NCBI GenBank assembly: GCA_039183635.1
Contig: JBCDBL010000146.1
Location: forward strand, 1 to 8,990
Direction: 5' to 3'
From: JBCDBL01 sp039183635
GTDB lineage: Bacteria; Pseudomonadota; Alphaproteobacteria; Caulobacterales; Parvularculaceae
DNA length: 8,990 nucleotides
Position 1 is the stretch's first letter. Each line of letters begins with the position of its first letter. Shown here piece by piece: positions 1-6,738 of this stretch. The notes under the pieces are model-generated. The model was not told the DNA's origin, made no database searches, and saw only the letters and a program-made list of their open reading frames with translations. A program made the position numbers and the translations under genes.

Positions 1-552
1 AGTTTCGTACATACTCTTGCGCGGTACGTATGTGAAGCTGGCGTCGAAGCGAAGGTGTTGCGCAACGATGCGTGCGCGCCGGACGCGATTATAGATCTTG
101 CGCCGAACGGCGTTGTCCTGTCGCCAGGGCCAGGGCGCCCTGTCGATACTGGCGTCAGTATACCGCTTATTCAAAGGTTGCCGCTGACGACGCCGGTGCT
201 TGGCGTGTGTCTTGGCCATCAGGCGATCGCTGAGGCTTTTGGCGGTCGAACCGTGCGTGCGAAAACGCCGATGCATGGGCGCGCCAGCTTTATTCGCCAT
301 GACGGAAGCGGGATTTTCGCCGGCCTTCCGTCGCCGTTTGCAGCGGGCCGGTATCATTCGCTCGCAAGCGATATTTCCGGCGCCGGGGGACTGAAGGCCA
401 ACGCCTGGACCGAGGACGGCGAAATTATGGGCCTCGCCCATGTCGCCCGGCCGATTTTCGGCGTACAATTTCATCCTGAATCGCTGTTAACGCCCCATGG
501 TCGCATTATGATTGAAAACTTCGTCGCCGTCGTCAAAAGGTCCGCTGTATGA
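1..552 (+). CDS. pabA: Aminodeoxychorismate/anthranilate synthase glutamine amidotransferase subunit, 5' partial
   Basis: The reading frame is open from the first base of the window and begins inside the N-terminal region (SFVHTLARYVCEAG), which normally follows an IDNYD stretch, so only about nine residues are missing. It is a class I glutamine amidotransferase. The nucleophile elbow GVCLGHQ has its cysteine near visible residue 70, and the FHPES motif supplies the catalytic His and Glu near residues 158 and 160. The oxyanion-loop SPGPGRP and RYHSL motifs are also present. This family supplies ammonia from glutamine to the chorismate-binding subunit, in 4-aminobenzoate (PabA) or anthranilate (TrpG) synthesis; in some bacteria one protein serves both. 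I prefer PabA because the stop codon overlaps the start of a pabC-like gene by four bases (ATGA), implying translational coupling. The ammonia-accepting subunit is not in view. The 183 visible codons fit the usual length of about 190 residues. Confidence 0.92.
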   Translation, partial: SFVHTLARYVCEAGVEAKVLRNDACAPDAIIDLAPNGVVLSPGPGRPVDTGVSIPLIQRLPLTTPVLGVCLGHQAIAEAFGGRTVRAKTPMHGRASFIRHDGSGIFAGLPSPFAAGRYHSLASDISGAGGLKANAWTEDGEIMGLAHVARPIFGVQFHPESLLTPHGRIMIENFVAVVKRSAV

Positions 553-1409
553 TAATTTGGCGCAATGGAAGTTTTGTGGAGATGGAGGCCGCCCGTCCCG
601 GTTTTGACGATCGTGGGTTTTTGCTCGGCGACGGCGTTTTCGAAACCTTGTTGGTCCAGGCTAAGGTTCCTGTTTTCCTGGACGAACATCTTGCCCGTTT
701 GGCAAGTGCGGCGACGGCTATCGGAATATCACTTCCCGTTGATATCGATGCGTTGACGGAGATTTGCCGCGCAGTTGCGGCGCGTTTGCCAGATGATGCG
801 ATGCGGGCGTCGATGCGCATCACCCTGTCGCGCGGTGCGGGCCCAAGGGGGTTGTTGCCGCCGGAGGACGCCGCCCCGCAGCTTTATGTCGCCGCCGCCG
901 CCGCCCCTCAGCCGCCGCCAAAGCCTGTTCGCCTTATTATGGCGCAAACCCGGCGCAACGAAGGTTCACTTGTCAGTCGACTGAAGACGCTATCTTATCT
1001 TGACAGCGTTCTGGCGCGTATGGAGGCCAAAGCTGCGGGAGCTGATGAAGCGATTATGCTGAACAATGCCGGCGCCGTTGCGAGCGCCAGCGCCGCGAAT
1101 GTGTTTGTCATCGCGGAAGGCGCGCTCTTTACGCCCCCCATTGAGGACGGCGTTCTTAACGGTATTGTTCGGCAGAAGATCCTGGATTGCGCCGAAGGCG
1201 TCGGGTTGTCGCTGCAGGTCAGTTCAATCGCGCCCCGGCAGCTGCAGGACGGCTGTGTATTTTTAACGAACAGTTTGATCGGCGTGCAGTCTGCTGCGAT
1301 CTTAGACGGGCGCCCGCTGTCGGACCGACCGGAGGTTGACAGGTTGCGTCAAGCTTACAGCGCTCTCATCGATGAATACATCGCCGCCCATGTTCAAGGA
1401 GACGCTTAG
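549..1409 (+). CDS. pabC: Aminodeoxychorismate lyase-like class IV PLP-dependent enzyme
   Basis: This 286-residue protein has the class IV aminotransferase fold pattern: DRGFLLGDGVFET at residues 21-33, a LARL helix start after FLDEH, LKTLSYL at 145-151 with Lys146 as the likely Schiff-base lysine, and AANVF at 182-186 followed by a GVLNGIVRQ segment at 201-209. ADC lyase releases pyruvate from 4-amino-4-deoxychorismate to give 4-aminobenzoate, the precursor of folate and of tetrahydromethanopterin where that is made. The branched-chain and D-amino acid aminotransferases are close relatives, so the assignment leans on the upstream pabA-like gene. The ATG lies inside the pabA stop (4-base overlap), with AAAAGG eight bases upstream. 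Two oddities: an Ala/Pro-rich stretch at 115-126, encoded by a GCC-rich run, and Ser179 where E. coli PabC has the Glu of its ECCAANLF motif. Confidence 0.85.
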   Translation: MIIWRNGSFVEMEAARPGFDDRGFLLGDGVFETLLVQAKVPVFLDEHLARLASAATAIGISLPVDIDALTEICRAVAARLPDDAMRASMRITLSRGAGPRGLLPPEDAAPQLYVAAAAAPQPPPKPVRLIMAQTRRNEGSLVSRLKTLSYLDSVLARMEAKAAGADEAIMLNNAGAVASASAANVFVIAEGALFTPPIEDGVLNGIVRQKILDCAEGVGLSLQVSSIAPRQLQDGCVFLTNSLIGVQSAAILDGRPLSDRPEVDRLRQAYSALIDEYIAAHVQGDA

Positions 1410-1411
1410 TC

Positions 1412-2593
1412 ATGAAGGGATTTCATATCGCCGTCGCTCATCTTGAGCGTGTCATCGCCGATATAACAGCGGCGGTTTTATCGTCTCAATTCAAGCGACA
1501 TATCGCTTCACGAGACCGGGCCCGTTGGACCGGACAAACGGCCTTCGGCGCGCCAGGTTTGGCGTTGAGCGAGACGGAGCGCATCGCCGTCGGCGCCAGG
1601 TGCGCTGCTTTTTTCGGTTGCGAGGACAGGTTCGTTCTTGAAGAGAATGACACGATTGCCGCCGCAGCGCAGCGTGTCTCCGAATTGATTTCAAAAAATT
1701 TCGTCAGTTTGCAGTTCGCGACAATGTCCGGTGACGGAACGGTGAAAGTCTGCGCTTATCCTGCAGATCAACTTTATCAGGACGCCGTCGCTCTTTCCGG
1801 TGTTTTGCAAGGGCGGCGGCGTATCGTGTCCATGGTGTCGGCCCACAATATCGTCGGTTTTGCGGCGACTGTCGTGATGGCGGAGTTGCAGGGCCTTGAA
1901 ACCGTCGATGGCAGAGGGTTGAGCGCCGGTGCTTTGTCGGCGGAACTGGCGTTTGGCGATCTGCTCATCGCAACGCCGACGGTTTGGCGGTACCTGTCGA
2001 AAACACTGGAGCGCACGCCGGATAATGTCATGGGCGCAAGCTTCGGAGAAACCATGCGCGCAGATTTAGCGGCTGACTTAAGAGAGATCGGGCTTGGCGC
2101 CCTCAGGGAGATTTATGGCGTTACGGAAATGGGTCTTGTGGCCTGGCGCGATGGACCGCCGGAGGCGTTTCGCCCTTTCGCCCATTGGCGACAGGGCGAA
2201 GACGACGCTCATTTCATCCGTTTACGGCCCGATGGCGGCTTTACGCCCATTGAGGTGATGGACGCTGTTGTTTGGGAAGGCGATGCATTTCATTTGCATG
2301 GCCGTCGCGACGGCGCCGTCCAGGTTGGCGGCGTGAATGTCTACCCTAAACGGATCGGGGAGATTATTGAGATGCATCCTTTGGTGGACGTATGTCGCGT
2401 GCGCCTTGGCCGTCAGCGGGAAGGTGCGGTGCGGCTGATCGCCCATATGGTGTTGTCGCCGAGCGCTGCGCCCAGCGATTCTGTCATGCGCGACATCGAC
2501 AAATGGTGCCGGCTTCATTTGAGGCCGCCGGAGCGGCCGCGAATTTTCAACTTCGAACCCGGACTTGCGTCTTTGCCGGAGGCGGAGGCTTAA
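1412..2593 (+). CDS. Compact AMP-dependent synthetase/ligase (ANL superfamily) homologue, degenerate motifs
   Basis: The 393-residue protein resembles acyl-CoA/aryl-CoA ligases (4-coumarate-CoA ligase type) but is about 100-150 residues shorter, mostly at the N-terminus. Recognisable core motifs: TMSGDGTVKV at 104-113 in the place of the phosphate-binding TSGTTGxPK loop; IATPT at 186-190; YGVTEMG at 235-241 (A5-like); and HGRRDGAVQVGGVNVYP at 296-312 (A8-like hinge). The C-terminus ends shortly after RPRIFNFEPGL, where relatives usually continue into PRxxxGK, so the A10 lysine used for adenylation appears to be missing. It starts two bases after pabC, with AAGGAG ten bases before the ATG, so it is almost certainly co-transcribed with pabAC. 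Possible roles are activation or binding of 4-aminobenzoate or a related aryl acid, or use as a thiolation-only or non-catalytic scaffold. None of these can be decided from the sequence. Family assignment is fairly sure; substrate and activity are unknown. Confidence 0.75.
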   Translation: MKGFHIAVAHLERVIADITAAVLSSQFKRHIASRDRARWTGQTAFGAPGLALSETERIAVGARCAAFFGCEDRFVLEENDTIAAAAQRVSELISKNFVSLQFATMSGDGTVKVCAYPADQLYQDAVALSGVLQGRRRIVSMVSAHNIVGFAATVVMAELQGLETVDGRGLSAGALSAELAFGDLLIATPTVWRYLSKTLERTPDNVMGASFGETMRADLAADLREIGLGALREIYGVTEMGLVAWRDGPPEAFRPFAHWRQGEDDAHFIRLRPDGGFTPIEVMDAVVWEGDAFHLHGRRDGAVQVGGVNVYPKRIGEIIEMHPLVDVCRVRLGRQREGAVRLIAHMVLSPSAAPSDSVMRDIDKWCRLHLRPPERPRIFNFEPGLASLPEAEA

Positions 2594-2633
2594 AGCGATT
2601 TCGGATCAATTGAGATCACTCAAGCGCTTTAAG
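2589..2633. terminator. Palindrome at the end of the pab-operon, possible bidirectional terminator
   Basis: CTTAAAGCG (2589-2597, overlapping the ligase stop codon) is perfectly repeated in inverse as CGCTTTAAG (2625-2633). Between them a smaller hairpin, TTGAG-atca-CTCAA, sits at 2610-2623. It lies between two convergent genes, where a terminator is expected, but neither side has a T-tract, so a rho-independent role is uncertain. It may simply be part of a dispersed repeat. Confidence 0.45.
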
Positions 2634-2699
2634 TCCATGTTATAGAAGACCTGCGGACGGTAAACCGGTGATACGCTTCGCCTGCAATCTGCTCTGGCG
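2589..2699. repeat. Possible dispersed intergenic repeat, alphaproteobacterial type
   Basis: The whole convergent intergenic space has the layout of palindromic intergenic repeats frequent in rhizobia and relatives. Read on the minus strand, an AGAGCA-type start is followed by ACCGGTTT and then a closing palindrome TTAAAGCG...CGCTTTAA. The resemblance is from memory of such repeats and is partial. No second copy occurs in this window, so repeat status cannot be shown here. Confidence 0.3.
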
Positions 2700-4328
2700 T
2701 TAGGCCGTGGCGGCGCGGCGGGCCGCGAGCCCGGCGTCCTCTATCGGCGTTAGTTGTTTTACAGTCTCCAAGGCCGGCAGCTCGGCGCTTTCCTCATCAT
2801 GGATAAAGCGGCCTGCCGCGTCTTCGAGTTCACCTGCGGCGGTTTCAAGGCGCGCCGTGACCCCGGCGACGGTTTCCGCAGCATTTTCAGACAGGGCCCG
2901 AAGGTCTGCGAGGATGGGTTTTAGGGCGGACGCGCCTGGCGCCTGCACCTCGTTAAGCCGGCCTTCCGCCGCTTTGAGCCGCACCTCCAATTGGGACAGG
3001 GCGCCGTCGTCATGGGTGAGCGCTTCAATGGCGTTGAAAAGAGCGTCTCGGCCTTCGACCATGGCGGCGGCGCTTTCCCGTAACGATGCGCCATGTTCGT
3101 CTGCATCGTTTGCGATGACGCGGCCTGCATTCTCAAACGCGCGTGCGGCGACATGAATGGTGGCGACCGCCGTCGCGATGTCTTTGGCGTTTGTGATGAA
3201 ATCTGATTTCAAGGCGGCGAGGGCGTCGGCCATGGCGTCATGTCCGCCACGTAAACTAATCACGGTACGGTCCAGCTGGCCGACGGTTTGTTCCGCCGTT
3301 GTGCGGAATGCGATAGAGGCTTCGCGCATGCTGTCAGCGGTTTTCGCGATTCCCGGCGCGACGGCCCGGGCGATCAGATTGAACTCCTCGTTGATGCGAT
3401 GGGTTTCGTTCACTTCCACGGCAAAGGCGTTGCGGCTATCTGAGATGTCTTGCAACGCTGTTTGCATCTCTGTGCTGGTGTCGGTGGCGGTTTTGCGCAA
3501 CGCTTCAGCGTGAGTTTCAAGGCGTTGCAGCAGCGTCGCTGCGCCTTCGCCGAAGGCGCGGCCGACCTTGTTTAAGGTCGTCGTCGTTTGCGTGATGTTG
3601 CCGCCGGCGTCCCGGGTGAGGAAGGCCTGGCGCCGTAAACCTTCCGCGGCCCTGGACAATTTATGTTGCGCCCGTTCAATACGACCGACAGCATCATGAA
3701 ACCGGTACGCATCATCTTTGTGCTGTAATTTCGTCCGACGAATGGCGATATAAGCAAGGCCTGCTCCGGCGAGGGATAGCAAGGCGAGGGCGATAAGCGC
3801 CGCCACGCCGCCCCGTGCGCTCCAAACGGTCCAGGCGTGCAAGGTGCGGTACCGCTGTTCCATCAAATTACGATTTTGTTCCGCAGCGATGGCGATCAGC
3901 GCGTTTTGGGCGGCGTTGAAGCGCCCTGTATCGAGGGGACCGCCGAGGGCGCCTTTTTCCGCTTCCGTCGCCATGATCGCCACAAATCGACCAATTTGCT
4001 CGGCGCCCGCCATTTCTTCAGGACTGCGGGCGAGGGCGCTGTAGTTTTCCGCGGCGCTGTAGGCCGACTGCAGCGCTGTTTGCGCCGCCGCGCCGTCCCC
4101 AAGCTCCAAGCTTGTGGCGGCGACCGCTCCTGCGGCGTGGGTGATTGTCTCCAACGCCCGGGATTTTTCCGCATGGGCCGATTGGGGGTTGCGCACCTGG
4201 GCGTCTAGGGCGTTGGACAGACCAAGGGCGAACGCGGCGAAGGCGAGGGCGGCGAGACCCGCCGCCAAGCATGCAATGGCGTGGCCTGTTTTGGCGAGAC
4301 GCAAATATTTTGGCGCGGCGTATTCCAT
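2700..4328 (-). CDS. Two-span inner-membrane protein with periplasmic domain and long helical cytoplasmic tail (MCP-like architecture)
   Basis: The 542-residue protein has hydrophobic spans at about 15-36 and 173-196. They enclose a periplasmic segment of about 135 residues rich in Ala, Glu and Gln, probably a helical bundle. Basic residues (RRTKLQHK) after the second span support a cytoplasmic C-terminus. Residues 205-520 are low in Pro and Gly and rich in Ala, Glu, Thr and Arg, as in long helices or coiled coils. The layout recalls chemoreceptors, but I see no conserved signalling-tip hairpin (the EIxxxTNLLALNAxxEAARAGE region), so a chemotaxis role is doubtful. Other possibilities are a structural or polar-scaffold protein. 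The start is supported by GGGAGGG nine bases before the ATG. It lies 92 bases downstream of the unassigned gene, with its own CtrA-like site in between, so it may be transcribed separately. Function is not recognised. Confidence 0.8.
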   Translation of the reverse strand: MEYAAPKYLRLAKTGHAIACLAAGLAALAFAAFALGLSNALDAQVRNPQSAHAEKSRALETITHAAGAVAATSLELGDGAAAQTALQSAYSAAENYSALARSPEEMAGAEQIGRFVAIMATEAEKGALGGPLDTGRFNAAQNALIAIAAEQNRNLMEQRYRTLHAWTVWSARGGVAALIALALLSLAGAGLAYIAIRRTKLQHKDDAYRFHDAVGRIERAQHKLSRAAEGLRRQAFLTRDAGGNITQTTTTLNKVGRAFGEGAATLLQRLETHAEALRKTATDTSTEMQTALQDISDSRNAFAVEVNETHRINEEFNLIARAVAPGIAKTADSMREASIAFRTTAEQTVGQLDRTVISLRGGHDAMADALAALKSDFITNAKDIATAVATIHVAARAFENAGRVIANDADEHGASLRESAAAMVEGRDALFNAIEALTHDDGALSQLEVRLKAAEGRLNEVQAPGASALKPILADLRALSENAAETVAGVTARLETAAGELEDAAGRFIHDEESAELPALETVKQLTPIEDAGLAARRAATA

Positions 4329-4372
4329 GGAAAAGCGCCCTCCCTATCAAAAGACGGCTGTCGACAGAGAAT

Positions 4373-4405
4373 AAGGTTAACGAGCAGAGTTAAGGATTGC
4401 TTAAC
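4373..4405 (-). promoter_or_regulatory. Perfect palindromic CtrA-type binding site with adjacent half-site
   Basis: GTTAA-GGATTGC-TTAAC at 4389-4405 fits TTAA-N7-TTAAC exactly on both strands. Eight bases further toward the gene starting at 4328, the minus strand reads TTAACCTT (4380-4373), one mismatch from the CtrA half-site TTAACCAT. The full site is 61-77 bases upstream of that start codon, a plausible promoter position. CtrA is the cell-cycle and motility response regulator of alphaproteobacteria. The match is seen directly; binding is inferred. Confidence 0.65.
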
Positions 4406-4420
4406 AAATGCGAAGCTGCG

Positions 4421-5416
4421 TTAAGCTGCTGATTTAAATGACATTTCACCTTTATGGGCGGTCCGCAACAAGCATAGCCCATAAGGGCATGGCGTGCGCT
4501 TGGCGAAGTCTAACGGCGCATTCGGACGCGCTGCGCCGATGCTGTCGGCGAACGCGATAAGGCGATAATAGGCCTCCTCCGCATCTGCGCCAGGCGCCGC
4601 ATAAAGGCGTGCGGCCTCAATATCCCCTCGCGCTGCGAGGGGCGGTAGGTTCAGGCGCCGGCGCGCCGCCGACACTTTGCGCGGGTGCAAATTGACGATC
4701 GAGATGCGTGGGCTGTCCAAGGCTGGACTAGGCTCTGCAAACGTAATTTGCACATCGTATTCCGACGCCAGACGGCGCGCTGTCTCCTGGAGTTCGCGGC
4801 GTGTTTGAGGGGATGCTTTCGCCCATGCGGAAAACAGTTTTTCGCCGCGTTCCGGCGTAACATCAAGCGCCCCGCAGACGCCTTGCAAGCGCTTTAGCAA
4901 TAGTGAGCGCAAATCGGTCTTTTGCAAAGATAGCGTCCTGTCAAGGTGCTTGGTGCGATCGTGTTCATCGGCGGTCCGCAAAGGGCCAGCCGGCAGCGCC
5001 AATGCGCGGGGCGACGCAATATGGTTTTCGGCGTCGCGCGCATGCTTCTCCGGCCGCCAATAGGCGGTGATATGCGTTTGTGTTTCGGTTTCACAATCGC
5101 ACAACGCCGAGGTTAGCGCTGCTTCATAAGCAGGCAGTAAAACACCGATGTCCTTGCGGGACACAGCGGGTGAGGATGAGACGGGAAGAACCGGGCCCTC
5201 AGCGCATGCAATCTGTGTGATGGTCAGCAGCTCGCTCGCCTCAAGAGGCGGCTGTAAAACATCGCCCAATGCATGCGGGAGTATTTTTATATTCGTATCG
5301 ACGGCAAGGGCGGCGACGTTCTTAGAGCTGAACAAATGTATCGCGCGCCCTTTTTCCGCAAATCGAGCGGCAAGAGCATCTGCGTCTTTGGCCCGTGCAA
5401 AACCCGCAATACGCAT
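4421..5416 (-). CDS. Unassigned protein; weak N-terminal resemblance to GvpL/GvpF family
   Basis: The 331-residue, apparently soluble protein has no signal peptide or membrane span. I do not recognise it securely. Residues 1-120 have a pattern reminiscent of gas-vesicle GvpL/GvpF proteins: a short beta-strand start, VAALAVD at 34-40, an ELLTITQIACAEGPVLPV block at 62-79 resembling the family's helix followed by VLPxRFG, then a helix and a THITAYW strand at 114-120. The RFG residues are replaced by SSS, and no other gas-vesicle gene is nearby. A charged central section (121-170) leads to a helical stretch with RRELQETARRLASEYDVQI at 206-224, and the C-terminus carries a CPYGLC cysteine pair (310, 315). 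The start has AAAGGAG six bases upstream of the ATG. It follows the second TadE-like gene by 32 bases, so it is probably in the same operon. A Tad-associated role is inferred from position only. Confidence 0.7.
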   Translation of the reverse strand: MRIAGFARAKDADALAARFAEKGRAIHLFSSKNVAALAVDTNIKILPHALGDVLQPPLEASELLTITQIACAEGPVLPVSSSPAVSRKDIGVLLPAYEAALTSALCDCETETQTHITAYWRPEKHARDAENHIASPRALALPAGPLRTADEHDRTKHLDRTLSLQKTDLRSLLLKRLQGVCGALDVTPERGEKLFSAWAKASPQTRRELQETARRLASEYDVQITFAEPSPALDSPRISIVNLHPRKVSAARRRLNLPPLAARGDIEAARLYAAPGADAEEAYYRLIAFADSIGAARPNAPLDFAKRTPCPYGLCLLRTAHKGEMSFKSAA

Positions 5417-5448
5417 AGGCGCTCCTTTGTATCTTAATGTAGACGCCG

Positions 5449-6024
5449 TTAGATGCAGTTATTGCCGGAATTGTTGCAAAGCTTGACTTTGCTTTCTTGT
5501 CGAGGACTGCGGAAGGTTTCTTTTTTAATGTTTACACCACCGAGCATATATTGGCTTATCGGCGATGCATACGGATATTCAACTTCACTGACGATAATCC
5601 ATGTCCCGCGCATGATCACGCCGTTTGGAAGAGAAAAACCAGATCCTTGCGCATGGGCCGAAGCGTTAGCGTTCGCACGGCTCCAATGTACTGTGAGCGA
5701 CCCGTCGCTTATGTCCGATTTCACGCTCGTGACAACAAGTTTAAGGCCGGTGGCGTCGTAGGGGCGCAACATTTCTTCTGCGGCGCGAAAGATGTCATCC
5801 AAATCGTCCGGGGTTACCTCTTTCGCCTGGGCTGTTAGGTCTGATACGGCATTGACGGCGTTTACGACTTTACGGTTTGCGGTAAAGATCTCAGAGGCCT
5901 CAATTGTGCCGAAAAACATAGACAGCAATACAGGCGCAATCAGCGCGAACTCCACAGCCGCAACAGCGGTCTCGGAGCGTTTGAACCGCTTTAAGGCGTG
6001 CAGGTGTTCTGAAATGAATGTCAT
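5449..6024 (-). CDS. TadE/TadF-type pseudopilin-like protein
   Basis: This 191-residue protein begins with a short basic segment (LKRFKRSE), followed by TAVAAVEFALIAPVLLSMFFG at 19-39. That is the conserved TadE/F hydrophobic helix with its key Glu25-Phe26, and the next segment IEASEIFTANRKVVNAVNAVSDLTAQ is also typical of the family. TadE and TadF are inner-membrane/periplasmic minor components of the Tad (Flp pilus) machine and, in Aggregatibacter, are processed by the TadV prepilin peptidase at Gly|X4-Glu. Here the residue at the expected -1 position is Ala20, not Gly. The rest is a periplasmic domain ending in two cysteines (183, 190) that may pair. AAGGGG lies about nine bases before the ATG. 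The gene starts 20 bases after the other TadE-like gene ends, which implies one operon. Which of the two is TadE and which TadF cannot be told by eye. Confidence 0.85.
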   Translation of the reverse strand: MTFISEHLHALKRFKRSETAVAAVEFALIAPVLLSMFFGTIEASEIFTANRKVVNAVNAVSDLTAQAKEVTPDDLDDIFRAAEEMLRPYDATGLKLVVTSVKSDISDGSLTVHWSRANANASAHAQGSGFSLPNGVIMRGTWIIVSEVEYPYASPISQYMLGGVNIKKETFRSPRQESKVKLCNNSGNNCI

Positions 6025-6044
6025 GTCAAACGCCCCTTATGCCA

Positions 6045-6710
6045 TTAACTGCTGGTTGTCAGGAATGAGAAAGGTTCGTTACGGAATACAAGTGTTGAAA
6101 CGACAGCTTTTTCATCCTGCCCGAAGTCGGCAAGATTTATTCCCAGGCCAGGCGTAAAAATTTTGTACACGTAACAAACGCGCACCATGATGACCTCTCC
6201 GGAGCTTCCCGGGTCATAACTTGTTGTTGATGAAGAACTGTTCGAGCAAACAGGCGCATCATTCGGAAGGCCGGAGAAGTTTGAAAAATTTCGGACTTCA
6301 ACGGTGAGTTTGCTGCTGCAAGGGCCGAAACTACTCAACCTGTCGCAGATAAGTTGGCGAAAATCATCTTGCGATAAATTATCTGCTTGTACTTGACCTG
6401 TACGGATAAGTCTGGACGTCGCCTGCACGGCGTCATCGACGGCCGCGGAGGTGAAGTATAGCATCCCAACTTCAATAACGGACATGACAAGGCCGAGAAA
6501 AGGCAATGATACAAGACCGAACTCAAGCGCCGTCGAGCCCCGCTTGTCTTTAATGAAGCGGTCGCCCGCGCCGTCACGATCAGGGCCCGTAACATGGCGT
6601 CTGTGCGTCGCCTTACGTTTTAAGGCCCCGTAAAAGCCAGCAAAACAAGTCATCGCTCTCAAAGCCACTTCCACAAAATATGATGAAAGCAAATAATCCG
6701 CTGAACGCAT
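6045..6710 (-). CDS. TadE/TadF-type pseudopilin-like protein, first gene of the minus-strand operon
   Basis: The protein is 221 residues long from the ATG at 6710. The family signature is DKRGSTALEFGLVSLPFLGLV at 55-75: Gly58 then Glu63-Phe64 match the TadV-type prepilin cleavage pattern G|X4-E-F, followed by one membrane helix. The periplasmic part has four cysteines (122, 131, 155, 179) and a Ser-rich loop at 156-170. TadE-family proteins usually have only 10-25 residues before the motif, whereas this start gives 57. The ATG at 6653 (residue 20) would give 38 and leaves the CtrA-like site at 6710-6724 outside the coding region. Neither start has a convincing Shine-Dalgarno sequence, though GAGAG lies just before 6653. 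The gene is divergent from tadG and leads into the second TadE-like gene. Family is secure; the start is not. Confidence 0.85.
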   Translation of the reverse strand: MRSADYLLSSYFVEVALRAMTCFAGFYGALKRKATHRRHVTGPDRDGAGDRFIKDKRGSTALEFGLVSLPFLGLVMSVIEVGMLYFTSAAVDDAVQATSRLIRTGQVQADNLSQDDFRQLICDRLSSFGPCSSKLTVEVRNFSNFSGLPNDAPVCSNSSSSTTSYDPGSSGEVIMVRVCYVYKIFTPGLGINLADFGQDEKAVVSTLVFRNEPFSFLTTSS

Positions 6711-6724
6711 TAATATACAATTAA
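6710..6724 (-). promoter_or_regulatory. CtrA-like site at the 5' end of the TadE-like operon
   Basis: TTAA-TATACAA-TTAA has both tetranucleotides at the correct 7-base spacing; the base after the second half is T rather than the preferred C. It touches the ATG at 6710, which makes better sense if translation really begins at 6653, 57 bases further in. Confidence 0.45.
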
Positions 6725-6738
6725 TCTATTAGGTAAAA

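Noticed and set aside
533..823. Minus-strand open frame across the pabA/pabC junction
   Set aside because: Lies opposite two well-supported overlapping genes and its translation shows no family pattern.
885..917. GCC/GCCG triplet run as a microsatellite of interest
   Set aside because: It encodes an Ala/Pro-rich stretch in PabC and is short and imperfect; ordinary for a GC-rich gene.
2707..3513. Two long plus-strand open frames opposite the coiled-coil membrane protein
   Set aside because: They are antisense to a well-supported gene and have Ala/Ser/Arg-rich composition typical of the reverse frame of GC-rich coding DNA; no recognisable motif.
3837..4208. Plus-strand open frame opposite the 5' part of the membrane protein gene
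   Set aside because: Antisense shadow with no domain and no ribosome site.
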